Below, piece after piece: positions 18,658 through 27,439 of a stretch of 53,958 nucleotides of DNA. The translations under genes were made by a program, and so were the position numbers. The stretch spans positions 1 through 53,958 of the IMG/VR virus record IMGVR_UViG_3300008448_000114; one strand, written 5' to 3'. Below the pieces are notes generated by a model. That model did no database searches, had not been told where the DNA came from, and worked only from the letters and a program-made list of their open reading frames with translations. The first letter of the stretch is position 1; every line of letters begins with the position of its first letter. The stretch is from a virus.

Positions 18658-18730
18658 TATTGCCGATGGCTATCTTCATGGATATGTTTCATTGTACTCA
18701 TGTGGGTGAAACACGGAAAAGACCACAATT

Positions 18731-18832
18731 AAAAAACCCTTGCAGGGAGCAACTACAAGGGCTAATTTAAAAGGGTCTTAATCCTTAAAGATTAACCCGA
18801 TTACGTATTGCTCCTACCTAATCGGATTCTCT
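18731..18832 (-). ncRNA. Candidate small structured RNA with kissing loops
   Basis: Reading leftwards from the promoter at 18867-18837, about 100 bases fold into three hairpins. H1 pairs 18828-18819 with 18803-18794 (10 bp with one G-U) around a 15-base loop. H2 is a 6-bp hairpin at 18795-18778 that shares two bases with H1. H3 pairs CCCTTG with CAAGGG (18761-18756 with 18742-18737) and ends in six U. The centre of the H1 loop, GGAGCAA (18814-18808), is the exact complement of TTGCTCC in the centre of the H3 loop (18752-18746). That gives a possible 7-bp kissing interaction. Its own promoter and terminator support an independent RNA. The function is unknown. Confidence 0.55.
18735..18763 (-). 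terminator. Intrinsic terminator ending the small RNA/upstream operon
   Basis: AGCCCTTG pairs with CAAGGGTT around a 13-base loop and is followed leftwards by six T. It would end both the internal virion protein transcript coming from 19-21 kb and the short transcript started at about 18831. The loop carries the TTGCTCC half of the kissing pair. Confidence 0.75.
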
Positions 18833-18836
18833 AACA

Positions 18837-18867
18837 CAAATCTATAACAGATTTATCAAACCACAAA
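18837..18867 (-). promoter_or_regulatory. Bacteroidota-type promoter TTTG-N19-TAGATTTG
   Basis: Leftwards, TTTG at 18867-18864 is followed after exactly 19 bases by TAGATTTG (18844-18837), a full match to the -33/-7 consensus of the Bacteroidota housekeeping sigma factor. It lies just after the stop of the 197-residue gene and about 75 bases before a terminator, so its main product should be a short non-coding RNA. Confidence 0.65.
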
Positions 18868-18874
18868 ATATTTT

Positions 18875-19468
18875 TTATTTTTTCTTCAAAGAAAATTTAG
18901 GACCAGCTTTAACAGCACCTTGTACTTCAGCTGTTTTAGAAACAATATCAGCGGTTTGAGTAGGGCTTAATGGATTAAATCCTACCCTTCCTGCCACCTC
19001 ACGACTATTTACTTTACTCATAAATTCAGAAGAGAATTTAGTACTTGTAGTAAACTGACCAGGAAACTTATCAACAGCAGTCTTTGCTATCTTACCCATA
19101 TAGTTATCATCAACATCTTTCTGCTGAGCAGGAGTTAATTGATTGTAAGACATTTCTTTTCCACCATAGCTAATCTTCATCTTGCCCTGCTTTATACTAT
19201 CTAAAGAAAAGTTTCTGTAATCCTGTAATTGTTTCTGAATCGTTCCTATATCGTCTTTTTTAATAGTAAATGAAGGATTTATTTTTCTGTACTCTTCCAT
19301 CATTTGGAATCCTTTATCTCCTTTATCAAGTTCAGGACTACCCTTCATCCCTTTAGAATCCAGCCAATCAACATAACTGTTCCATTGCTGCATAATATTC
19401 CCATCCATATTATTTACTGGGCTTGCTGTAGGCGTTACAGGATTGTTCTTTTTCTTTAAAAATGCCAT
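18875..19468 (-). CDS. Internal virion/injection-associated protein, 197 aa
   Basis: The ATG at 19468 (MAFLKKKNNPV) is chosen because a longer frame would overlap the upstream gene deeply, while this start leaves a 10-base gap. The protein is Lys-rich at both ends (the C-terminus is FSLKKK) and otherwise helical and polar, with YVDWLDSKGMKGSPELDKGDKG near residue 32. It lies between a 520-residue predicted internal virion protein and the giant polyvalent protein, so a role inside the virion or in the ejection apparatus is likely. I do not recognise a domain. Confidence 0.7.
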   Translation of the reverse strand: MAFLKKKNNPVTPTASPVNNMDGNIMQQWNSYVDWLDSKGMKGSPELDKGDKGFQMMEEYRKINPSFTIKKDDIGTIQKQLQDYRNFSLDSIKQGKMKISYGGKEMSYNQLTPAQQKDVDDNYMGKIAKTAVDKFPGQFTTSTKFSSEFMSKVNSREVAGRVGFNPLSPTQTADIVSKTAEVQGAVKAGPKFSLKKK

Positions 19469-19478
19469 ATTATATGTA

Positions 19479-21041
19479 TTATTCGTTATCAGGTATAAAC
19501 TGTTTAGATTCTTTCCATTTTTTTCCTTTTCTACCTTCTTTAAATTCTGTTTTAGCAGCATCAATAGGAATGGCATCCTGAACGTACGAGTTCATATTTG
19601 AAATAGATGGAGCTAAATTAGCAGCTTTAGGGTCTAATATAGTTGTTCTTTCCATTTGAGCATACCATATACCGTCTCTTGACAGCTCGGCTTTTACGTT
19701 TGTAGATGCACTTCTAAGTTTAGAATTTCCTCTTACATTTTGGTCAGCCTGAGCTTTTGTAATACCATTAGCAGATGTAAGATTCTTTCCTTCTGCATCT
19801 TTTAATGGAACTTGCGTATAGTAAGTAACAGTAACCTTTCCATTGGAATCAGGAGATGAAAATTCGTATCCGCCTGCTCTAACTCCACTTGCTCCTGGGT
19901 GGTCTATGTTTGACCAACCATTCATATAAGCATTCCATTCATCTTTATTGAACTTACCGCTTTTAATTGCTTTAGTAAGTGTAGCATCAAATCCTTCTTC
20001 CTCAGATTCTTTTTCTTTTTGGAAAGCAAATCTGCTTCTAGACAAATTTAACTGCCATTGTTTTAATAAGATGCTCTGCGTTCTGTAATCATAAGTATCC
20101 TTGATAACCTGAGGCATTTTTGCTTGAAGCTTTTTAAAAGCAGCTAATTCAAGTTCGTTATCTATAAATTGACCGTCTCCTTTCTGAAACCAAGGCCTCA
20201 TATCTACTCCTGACAAATCTTTATAGGCATCCATTACGCCATTAAATTCGGATTGTCTTTCCCATTCAGGCAATGATTTATATACAGCTAATTGAGGAGA
20301 ATAATGCCTTAAAAATCCTTTTGGCTGAGTATTAGCAAAAGATTCTGTTTGGCCTACAATTCCATAAGGGTCGTAAATACGTGTTTCAGTAAGCTGGTCT
20401 GCATATATCCCTAATTTAGGGTTATTCGTCAAAGTCACTACATCAGGAGTATAAGGTTTTACATTCCTTGTAATAGCGTCATCAAGTTTTACTTCATCAA
20501 ACTTTTTCATGTACTTTAAGTCTGTTACATTGAACTGGTCAATAGGCGTAGCAACACCATTACGGTCAAATGTAAGGCCTTCGCGCTGGTCTAAAGGAAG
20601 CTCTCTTTTTCTTATTAATTCAACTAAGTCGTCTTCATAATAATTAGCATCCTTCATGGCCTCTTTTAATACAGGAAGTGTTTTTTCATCTTCTATTCTT
20701 TCACTAACAGATTTTGTTATTAATGAAGTTGCTTTAGCCATCTTTTCATTTAACTGTTTTCTTTTTGCTACATCGCCTGCATCTAAACTTGGCTTATTAT
20801 TATAATAAAAATCGTTTGCTTCTTTACGCGCATTAAAAATAACATTATCGTCTTGACTTCTTGTTGTTCTTTTGTCAACCATCATTAAGTCTAACTGCTT
20901 CTCGATGTCCTTTTGAGCCTGTGCCTGACGCTTTCTGATAGCAGCAGCGTTCTGGACAATAGCATTGTACGTCTTATTAAAATCTATTACCTGTGCTTCA
21001 AACGCGCCTACCGCCGATGGTATTGGTCTAACTTCTGCCAT
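19479..21041 (-). CDS. Predicted internal virion protein, 520 aa
   Basis: Residues 1-130 are a long charged helix region (KTYNAIVQNAAAIRKRQAQAQKDI onward), and the remainder is mixed polar with no signal peptide or membrane span. The order tail stabilisation protein, Ala/Gly-rich hydrophobic protein, long helical protein, giant protein is the layout of podoviral internal-core proteins (compare T7 gp14-gp15-gp16 by position). That comparison is positional, not by sequence. No catalytic motif is visible. It follows the upstream gene by 12 bases. Confidence 0.7.
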   Translation of the reverse strand: MAEVRPIPSAVGAFEAQVIDFNKTYNAIVQNAAAIRKRQAQAQKDIEKQLDLMMVDKRTTRSQDDNVIFNARKEANDFYYNNKPSLDAGDVAKRKQLNEKMAKATSLITKSVSERIEDEKTLPVLKEAMKDANYYEDDLVELIRKRELPLDQREGLTFDRNGVATPIDQFNVTDLKYMKKFDEVKLDDAITRNVKPYTPDVVTLTNNPKLGIYADQLTETRIYDPYGIVGQTESFANTQPKGFLRHYSPQLAVYKSLPEWERQSEFNGVMDAYKDLSGVDMRPWFQKGDGQFIDNELELAAFKKLQAKMPQVIKDTYDYRTQSILLKQWQLNLSRSRFAFQKEKESEEEGFDATLTKAIKSGKFNKDEWNAYMNGWSNIDHPGASGVRAGGYEFSSPDSNGKVTVTYYTQVPLKDAEGKNLTSANGITKAQADQNVRGNSKLRSASTNVKAELSRDGIWYAQMERTTILDPKAANLAPSISNMNSYVQDAIPIDAAKTEFKEGRKGKKWKESKQFIPDNE

Positions 21042-21053
21042 AATGTATTATAT

Positions 21054-21776
21054 TTATCCTATTCCTGGTATTCTAGGTGTAAAAGAAATTGGTTTTACAT
21101 TTCCAGAAAGGAATTTTTGCTGTGGGTTATATGATGTTTGTCTAAGTGAAGGATTTGTTGTAGTCCCTCCACCTGTCATAGCATCAATATAGTTCTGTTG
21201 CAACATTCCACCTGTAAATGTATCAATACCTCCAGCTATGTTCTGTATTCCAGCTCCTATCAACGCTCTGCGCTGTTGCTCTGTGTTCATCCAAGACTGA
21301 AACTTATTAGCAAAAGCCTTGTCTTGATACTGAGCACCAGCCATCAAAGCAGAATATAAAAACCGTTGATTCTGCATACGAGCAGCAGCATCCTGTGCAG
21401 CTAAACCTACAACAGACCTGTCTTGTTGCGCTTGTACATTACCTTGCCCAGCTAATGCAGAACCTCTTCCAAGAGAAGCTATATTTCTACCTGACTGTAC
21501 AGCTGATTGTTGTATGTTCTGCAAAGCAGCCATACGCTGAGCTTCTGGCATACCTTCAGCAGCCATACCCCTAGCTAAATCAATAGACTGCCCTACCTCT
21601 TTTGGTATTTCATATTTAGGTTCAGGCTTCTTCTTAGGTGCAAATAACATTTGTCCTGCGCCTAATAACGCTTTTGCTCCTGCTCCTATTGCTAATGCTG
21701 CTAACGGAGCAATAGAGTAATACATGCCATCGCTATTCGGAATTATTTTTAAGAAATGTAAGATAAGACCTAACAT
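21054..21776 (-). CDS. Internal virion protein with hydrophobic N-terminus, 240 aa
   Basis: The start at 21776 follows the upstream stop by a single base; an alternative start is at 21725. Residues about 18-45 are a hydrophobic Ala/Gly/Leu segment (IAPLAALAIGAGAKALLGAG) that could insert in a membrane. Residues 60-190 are Ala/Gln-rich helix with repeated AAQDAAARMQNQRF-type text, and the C-terminus is Gly/Thr/Pro-rich. This profile matches small ejection proteins that form a channel across the cell envelope in podoviruses, T7 gp14 being the functional analogue. The assignment is by composition and gene order. Confidence 0.7.
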   Translation of the reverse strand: MLGLILHFLKIIPNSDGMYYSIAPLAALAIGAGAKALLGAGQMLFAPKKKPEPKYEIPKEVGQSIDLARGMAAEGMPEAQRMAALQNIQQSAVQSGRNIASLGRGSALAGQGNVQAQQDRSVVGLAAQDAAARMQNQRFLYSALMAGAQYQDKAFANKFQSWMNTEQQRRALIGAGIQNIAGGIDTFTGGMLQQNYIDAMTGGGTTTNPSLRQTSYNPQQKFLSGNVKPISFTPRIPGIG

Positions 21777-21777
21777 A

Positions 21778-24700
21778 CTACATATTTGTTAAAGGTGATT
21801 GAATATATTTCAAAGATACAGAAATTAAGCGTTGAGACGTAGAAGAACTGTTATTAAGTTCAACACGTGCAAAAAGACCCTTCATTGACTCCCCGAAGAA
21901 CTTACCTCCAGGCTTGTTTGTGGCTCTTTTAATAGTAGCATTAAACTTATTCTCCATCGCATTATAAGTAACGCTACCAGCCACTTTTTGGAAGTCATTC
22001 GCCTCGATGCTTGTTGTCTGATTTGTTAGTGGTCCGGTAGCTAAAAACCCTGTCCAAAGACCATTAGCCAACTCCTCTATTGCCACATACGTCTTTTTCA
22101 GCTGGAAATTGCCATTGAAGTGCGTATGGATAGATGAACTTTGCTGTTCTCCGTAGAAGTTGTTTCTGACGATATTGTCATGCTTATACAAGTGCCATCC
22201 CTGATTTACCTGAGCCGTTGGGTCAACATATAAAGTATAAATAAGCCCATTTATGAACAGCATAGCATTAGCCTTAGTAAACCCATAAAAGCTTTCAAAG
22301 TTCTTATCAGCCTCGCTGTAAGCTATTATATTGTTGGTAATAATACTTGTATCAGGGTCAATGCTTCCAATAAGCATAACCACATTCCTGTTCTCGTAAT
22401 TAAAACAGCCGTATCCGTATGAGTTAACATTTATATTTTCATTGGCCCATGTAGCCATATTATACGTGTCGCTGATATTAGTAACGCCATCTAAACTAAC
22501 CCTTACAATAGCCTTATTTAAAGAGTCTATGAAGTAATCGCCGTAATCTGTTGATATTAAACTACTTCCATATTTATCTATACCATATTCTCCGGAGTAG
22601 TAGTTAGGCTTATTCAATAGCTTCTCTGATAAAGCCACCTGAGTAGATGTAGCATTGTCCACGATGATGCTACGATATATAGGTATCATAGCCACCTTAA
22701 ACCGCTGGAACATACGTATGAAGTTCTCACGCGTCTTTAAACGTAGAATATCCCCAAAGCTGTTATCTGCTTCCTCCTGATTTTCAGGATAGAATCTGTT
22801 AAGGTTGTTTATGTTAGAGCCTTGCAAATATGAATTAGAGAAACGTAGTAATGCCGGGAAATACTGAGATTTAGCAGATTCGTCAATAACAAGAGGTCTG
22901 CCTTGACTCCAAACAGCACTCTCCCAAAAGTCGCTGAAGTTAGCATCCATACATGTGTATTCTGTATATTCATTAGCAGAACCTGTAACAAGCCTTCTTA
23001 ATCTTGTGTAGTAGTCTCCATCGCCAAGTCTTATTATAGCAGATTGAGAACCAGCCCCAATTATTTGATTTTGAGCAGAACCGCTATGAACAAGATTTCC
23101 ATTAACGTCATTAACAATATTAAATCTTTCCCCTATTTCATAATAAACATTTTCAGTCTCGTCTGAAATAACTGGAGCAGGCCTTAATATTTCTATCAAA
23201 TATTGGTGACTTGTATTAGAGCTTATATTCATTCCTGCTACAAACGCTAACTTAAGATGAATGTCTGTTCCTCCTTTGGCTAGTACGCCAAGTATCTCAT
23301 GGTCTTTTTGACCTACAACTACAGAGCCAGATGTCATATTTTTTATAATACGCACCCTGTCGCCTTTTACAAAAGATGTAGTTCCGTAGTTAACTATTGT
23401 TGAAGAAGCAGGTACTTCTTGCCCATGAACAAGTATATTTTGAATATTTAAATATATGTATGGAGCAGGAGTTTGACTAGTTTCGTTTACTATAGAAGCT
23501 TTTGTTATTAAAAACTTTGAAAACGAACTTGTAAGCTCTTTACTTCTTACGATATGATAATAGCTTGCCCAAGATGGAGGAGCATGATTAATATTTAATT
23601 GAACAGTAAATATTTTTGGCTGACCTGTTACTTCTTTATATTCAGGTATATCGACAGTTAAATTCTTATTGTTCCCAATATAAACGCCATTAGTTTTACC
23701 ATCATGACTATAATAAGCTATCCCATATTTATATCTTCCTTTCCATTTCAATGAAGATACAGAATCTGTTGAATTGCCTGTAGCTCCAGTAAATGGCTCA
23801 AAAGTATTTGTAACGCCGCCTCCAAGAAAATCACTCGAAATAAAATAATGGTCAGAACTAATAAGATTAAAGCGAATTATAACATAGCTCCCAAGATTAT
23901 AATCTATAAACATCTCAATATTAGAACTTGTTGAGTTTATAAGATTCCTTATACTTATAAGAGCATCATATAATGTTTGACCTGATGTTACTGTATAGTT
24001 TATTGGAGGTTCAGAAACCGGATTTAAGTTATTTATGTCTAATGGGTATGATTGATATATATAAAAACCAAAACTTATAATATCTCCAGCATTTACTGTA
24101 CCAGTTACTTCTACTACCTGTTGCGTATTATAATAAAGATATGGAGGATTTGGCTCAAAAAATGAGTTATTATAAGATGCAGGGTCAAACGTAACGCTAC
24201 CTGGTATAGCAGGGTTTACTTCATATATTGATGATGTTACATCAAAATTTGTAAGTCTTGGCAACCCTTCTTTAATCCCTCCATAAACCAAAGTGCTACC
24301 ATTAGCTAGCTCCAAAGCATTAGCCTCATCAGGAACATAATCGAACAGCAAGTTCCCTTCTTCTATGTCAATAGGAATATAAGAGCCATCATTAAAAAAA
24401 GAATACTGATATGATGTATTATTCCCTAAGGATAATTGAGCTTTGTCAAGTGTTTCTATAAGGAAGAAATCACTCCATACAGATTCTATGTTTACCCTTC
24501 CGGCAATCTCTATCTTTTTAACTAACTTGTTACCTGTTTGAACGTTTACGTAAATACCATTTGCTTTTGTTCCGTCAGCATAATAAGCATCATCATTAGC
24601 CTTTGTTGGCAATGGGACTTTGCTTATTGCGCTCCATACGCTTTTCTCCTCATCATCAAAAACAAACCTATACTTAAACTGGAATAGCTTCTTTCTTAAG

Positions 24701-25287
24701 TTGTTTATGCTTCTTCCGGCAGCATCATAATAACTACATATTGGCTGGCTTGTAGAAGGAGCTTTGATTACCTTAAAATAATCAAACAGCACATCGTTTG
24801 TAGCTGATAACGTAGGGAGAGTAGAAATATTAAACTTTAAAGGCCTTTTCAACGGGTCTATAAAATAAACCAAATCTCCTCCGTTATCCTTATATACAAC
24901 CTTAATATCCTTGATAATCTTATTTGGATTGTACTGCGAATCTGTCCCCCAGTTAAGTATAGTTCCTCCACCTGTATCAGCCCTATCCTCAAATAAAACA
25001 GTATGAACCTCTGTAGCTACATCTACAACAATTATTCTATGATTTTGGGTTGCATTAAATGTAAAGTAGATAATACGCTGTCTTGTCTTATCAAAGTGAG
25101 CTCCACAAATCCATTCTGAACCATTGGCAGGAGGAGGTGCACCTGCTAAAAGAGTGTTCCCCAGCAGGTTAGTTATACCCTCAGAACCATTAGTAACATT
25201 CATGGCATAGATATAATCTCCGGCAGGCAATAACTCAGGCGCTGCATCGGTATTCATCCCACCATTAAAACCTCTTACATCTACCAT
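21778..25287 (-). CDS. Tail stabilisation (muzzle-like) protein, 1169 aa
   Basis: The N-terminus has the signature of the tail stabilisation or muzzle protein of crAss-like phages and of P22 gp10-type needles: FNGGMNTDAAPELLPAGDYIYAMNVT. Next come repeated beta-propeller-like blades (RIIYFTFNATQNHRIIVVDV, LVYFIDPLKRPLKFN, FKYRFVFDDEEKSVWSAIS). A long beta-rich middle follows, and then a final KGLFARVELNN segment. In those phages it closes the tail tube at its outer end. The length is in the usual range of about 900-1300. It is the largest tail-tube gene, three bases from its upstream neighbour. Confidence 0.8.
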   Translation of the reverse strand: MVDVRGFNGGMNTDAAPELLPAGDYIYAMNVTNGSEGITNLLGNTLLAGAPPPANGSEWICGAHFDKTRQRIIYFTFNATQNHRIIVVDVATEVHTVLFEDRADTGGGTILNWGTDSQYNPNKIIKDIKVVYKDNGGDLVYFIDPLKRPLKFNISTLPTLSATNDVLFDYFKVIKAPSTSQPICSYYDAAGRSINNLRKKLFQFKYRFVFDDEEKSVWSAISKVPLPTKANDDAYYADGTKANGIYVNVQTGNKLVKKIEIAGRVNIESVWSDFFLIETLDKAQLSLGNNTSYQYSFFNDGSYIPIDIEEGNLLFDYVPDEANALELANGSTLVYGGIKEGLPRLTNFDVTSSIYEVNPAIPGSVTFDPASYNNSFFEPNPPYLYYNTQQVVEVTGTVNAGDIISFGFYIYQSYPLDINNLNPVSEPPINYTVTSGQTLYDALISIRNLINSTSSNIEMFIDYNLGSYVIIRFNLISSDHYFISSDFLGGGVTNTFEPFTGATGNSTDSVSSLKWKGRYKYGIAYYSHDGKTNGVYIGNNKNLTVDIPEYKEVTGQPKIFTVQLNINHAPPSWASYYHIVRSKELTSSFSKFLITKASIVNETSQTPAPYIYLNIQNILVHGQEVPASSTIVNYGTTSFVKGDRVRIIKNMTSGSVVVGQKDHEILGVLAKGGTDIHLKLAFVAGMNISSNTSHQYLIEILRPAPVISDETENVYYEIGERFNIVNDVNGNLVHSGSAQNQIIGAGSQSAIIRLGDGDYYTRLRRLVTGSANEYTEYTCMDANFSDFWESAVWSQGRPLVIDESAKSQYFPALLRFSNSYLQGSNINNLNRFYPENQEEADNSFGDILRLKTRENFIRMFQRFKVAMIPIYRSIIVDNATSTQVALSEKLLNKPNYYSGEYGIDKYGSSLISTDYGDYFIDSLNKAIVRVSLDGVTNISDTYNMATWANENINVNSYGYGCFNYENRNVVMLIGSIDPDTSIITNNIIAYSEADKNFESFYGFTKANAMLFINGLIYTLYVDPTAQVNQGWHLYKHDNIVRNNFYGEQQSSSIHTHFNGNFQLKKTYVAIEELANGLWTGFLATGPLTNQTTSIEANDFQKVAGSVTYNAMENKFNATIKRATNKPGGKFFGESMKGLFARVELNNSSSTSQRLISVSLKYIQSPLTNM

Positions 25288-25289
25288 AT

Positions 25290-26051
25290 TTATCCTTTAA
25301 CAGCAAGAACTTCTCCGGCTCTGATAATATCATTAGCCTCCCAAATTCTTACAGGGTTTATTCTGAATTTTGCTTTCTTTTTCTCTCTTACGTAGTTCAC
25401 TCTGCGCTGTTCCTTGCCCATCTCCTGGAACCTTCTGCCAACCGTCTTATACTCATGGTCCTTCCAAGCTATCCAGGAAATCAACGCCTCCTTAACAATA
25501 ATAGGAACCTTATACTCTTCATCCTCTCTTGGAGAAGATACGTATTCAAGTATTACATATTCGTACGCAAACTGATTATCAAGGATAATAACACCAGCAT
25601 CCTCGTCAATATTAAAGTTGCCGGCACTCATTAAAAACCCTCCTAATCCATACAGATTAAACAGCGAACCATTATTATCGTAGTTCAGATAAACAAAGTC
25701 GCGAATGTTTGTAGGGTCAACAGGGGCATCCGTATTCAAATCAGTTCTGTTAGTTAACTCACTAGCAAACAATGACAGATTTGGGTTTTTTGATAATGTA
25801 GCCACTTCCCCTTCGCTGTTCAATACACCAATCTTAGCATAAGATACGTAGTCTCCGGGAAGCTTTACCGTCTTATTAGGAAGTACAACTAATTTAGCCG
25901 TCTTAGGAGTCTGATAGATATTAAATGACATATCCTCCAGTCCTCTAAAAGCTATATTCCACAGCCTTCTGTAGTGAGCCATATTAAGCTCTGCTTGGGA
26001 GATATACTCCTTTACAACCTCCTCCAAAGTAACATATCGAGCTGTATTCAT
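25290..26051 (-). CDS. Tail tube/ring protein, 253 aa
   Basis: The protein opens with ARYVTLEEVVKEYISQAELNMAHYRR and has a beta middle (KTVKLPGDYVSYAKIGVLN). It ends in a basic helix, GRRFQEMGKEQRRVNYVREKKKAKFRINP, then RIWEANDIIRAG. In crAss-like phages a protein of this pattern directly precedes the stabilisation protein and forms part of the neck or tail ring. Neighbour order here is the same. No enzymatic motif is present. The ring-protein label is inferred from order and pattern. Confidence 0.7.
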   Translation of the reverse strand: MNTARYVTLEEVVKEYISQAELNMAHYRRLWNIAFRGLEDMSFNIYQTPKTAKLVVLPNKTVKLPGDYVSYAKIGVLNSEGEVATLSKNPNLSLFASELTNRTDLNTDAPVDPTNIRDFVYLNYDNNGSLFNLYGLGGFLMSAGNFNIDEDAGVIILDNQFAYEYVILEYVSSPREDEEYKVPIIVKEALISWIAWKDHEYKTVGRRFQEMGKEQRRVNYVREKKKAKFRINPVRIWEANDIIRAGEVLAVKG

Positions 26052-26058
26052 CTAAGTA

Positions 26059-26673
26059 TTATTTAATATCTGTTCCGTCGTTTGCAATATCAATCACGTT
26101 AGCTCTGCTCTTCAGCCTTCTGATAACCAAATCAGCAGCCTGCGTACCAACGTTATCGGGGATGTCATCGTTATCTTCAATCTTTGTAGTAACCATCCGT
26201 ACGATAGCTTTTAAGTCCTTGATGTTCTTATAGCTCATCATATAGAACTGGTCGCCCTCTGCCCATCCGTAAATCTTGTTTTTAGGCATCGGAATACCTC
26301 TCATAATGTCAATCTCCTGAGGGGCAATCTGTACAACAGTTTCGGTGAGCTGTCCTTCAGCACTCTTAAAGTAAACACCTGCGATAGAAATACCTCTCGG
26401 AAGACCAAGTGGAACTTGGGGAAGACAGAAATAATAGTATCCGGTATCAGTATCTTTACTTACACTACGATTCTTAAAAGTAGCATAGTAAAAGTCATTC
26501 ATATAAGTAACACTCTCAAGCTCTGCGGAAGCCTTATATCTTTCTTCCATAACAGTAGCTATGGCCTGACTGAGCCATAACCCTATCTCATTATCAGATA
26601 CTTGTGCATCATCATGCGGCAACCCGTTGTTCAGGTCGCGCTGTATAAGTTCTATCAGTTGAGCTCTTGTCAT
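26059..26673 (-). CDS. Head-tail adaptor/tail tubular protein, 204 aa
   Basis: The start MTRAQLIELIQRDLNNGLPHDDAQVSDNEIGLWLSQA and the central FKNRSVSKDTDTGYYYFCLPQVPLGLPRG segment fit the helical-then-beta profile of podoviral gp4-type head completion and tail tubular proteins. It overlaps the upstream gene by four bases (ATGA) and is followed seven bases later by the ring protein. Length and order agree with a connector between portal and tail. Family assignment is by pattern only. Confidence 0.65.
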   Translation of the reverse strand: MTRAQLIELIQRDLNNGLPHDDAQVSDNEIGLWLSQAIATVMEERYKASAELESVTYMNDFYYATFKNRSVSKDTDTGYYYFCLPQVPLGLPRGISIAGVYFKSAEGQLTETVVQIAPQEIDIMRGIPMPKNKIYGWAEGDQFYMMSYKNIKDLKAIVRMVTTKIEDNDDIPDNVGTQAADLVIRRLKSRANVIDIANDGTDIK

Positions 26674-27356
26674 TCGCCTTGTTGTTTAACAGTCTGAGAC
26701 ATTCTTATCAAGTCGGCATCTTTAAGATTGATACCTATAAGTCCAAGCTGTATGAATATAAGTTCGTTTATCTCCTGGTCTCTCCACTCAGGATTCTTTA
26801 ACGTAGGGTCTGCCGGATTAAATGTAGGCACACCTCCTGATATAGTAAATGGCCAAGTAATGTCCTGTGGCTTTCTGATATACGTCATAATCATCCTATC
26901 CAAATCATCAACACCTGACAGAATCCTAAAACCTGCATCGTACTCATAATAATAGGGATTTGTAGCAGAAGGAGGGTCAATCGTAGAACTTATAGCACTA
27001 TGTATCTGCTCGTGGCGTACACGTCTTACCCTTCCTCCATCTTCCGTATTGAGACTTAAAAGTTTCAAAAAGTCGGTAAATTGTGTCTTTACTGACGCAA
27101 TTTCATTTGCAGACTTAAGCGTTACTCTCTTAGTAAATGGAGCAAGCTTTTCCTCTACAACCTGCGTCATGTGACTTCCAGTACGAGCAACAGGCCTTCC
27201 TGGCTGATACTCCTGTACCTGACCTAAAATCCGGTTAATGTATATCCTTTGAGCCGTATTGAATGTACTGACAAACTCATCAGGAGCTACATATCCGTGA
27301 TGATACTTATTGCAGAGGAATTGCACTTCCTCATATACCGAGTTAGAAGTAGCCAT
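26670..27356 (-). CDS. Neck/tail adaptor protein, 228 aa, probably leaderless
   Basis: The ATG at 27356 (MATSNSVYEEVQFLCNKYHHG) is chosen over a longer GTG-initiated frame. It begins four bases after TATCTTTG (27368-27361), itself directly after a terminator hairpin. The product is helical with YINRILGQVQEYQPG and a later RVRHEQIHSAISS segment, plus a Pro-rich turn region near residue 175. It ends with a helix around LIFIQLGLIGINLKDADL. This is typical of crAss-like neck proteins encoded just before the tail-tube genes. No enzymatic motif is seen. Confidence 0.7.
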   Translation of the reverse strand: MATSNSVYEEVQFLCNKYHHGYVAPDEFVSTFNTAQRIYINRILGQVQEYQPGRPVARTGSHMTQVVEEKLAPFTKRVTLKSANEIASVKTQFTDFLKLLSLNTEDGGRVRRVRHEQIHSAISSTIDPPSATNPYYYEYDAGFRILSGVDDLDRMIMTYIRKPQDITWPFTISGGVPTFNPADPTLKNPEWRDQEINELIFIQLGLIGINLKDADLIRMSQTVKQQGE

Positions 27357-27360
27357 ACAC

Positions 27361-27399
27361 CAAAGATAAAAATAAAAGGCCACTGTAGAAACAGCAGCC
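27361..27399 (-). terminator. Terminator running into a TATCTTTG promoter element
   Basis: Leftwards, GGCTGCTGT pairs with ACAGTGGCC (nine pairs including two G-U) around TTCT at 27399-27378. The U-run TTTTATTTTTA then continues straight into TATCTTTG (27368-27361), and the ATG of the next gene follows four bases later. One 45-base segment thus seems to end one transcript and start another. No -33 TTTG is present at normal spacing. Confidence 0.65.
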
Positions 27400-27439
27400 T
27401 AAACCTAAAACATGAAAAAATCAAACTTTATATCAACAC

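Noticed and set aside
18329-18709. Plus-strand 126-codon open frame covering the intergenic region
   Set aside because: It starts inside the giant gene's 5' end on the other strand, lacks an A-rich leader and runs against all neighbours. Left-going helices, promoter and terminator explain the region better.
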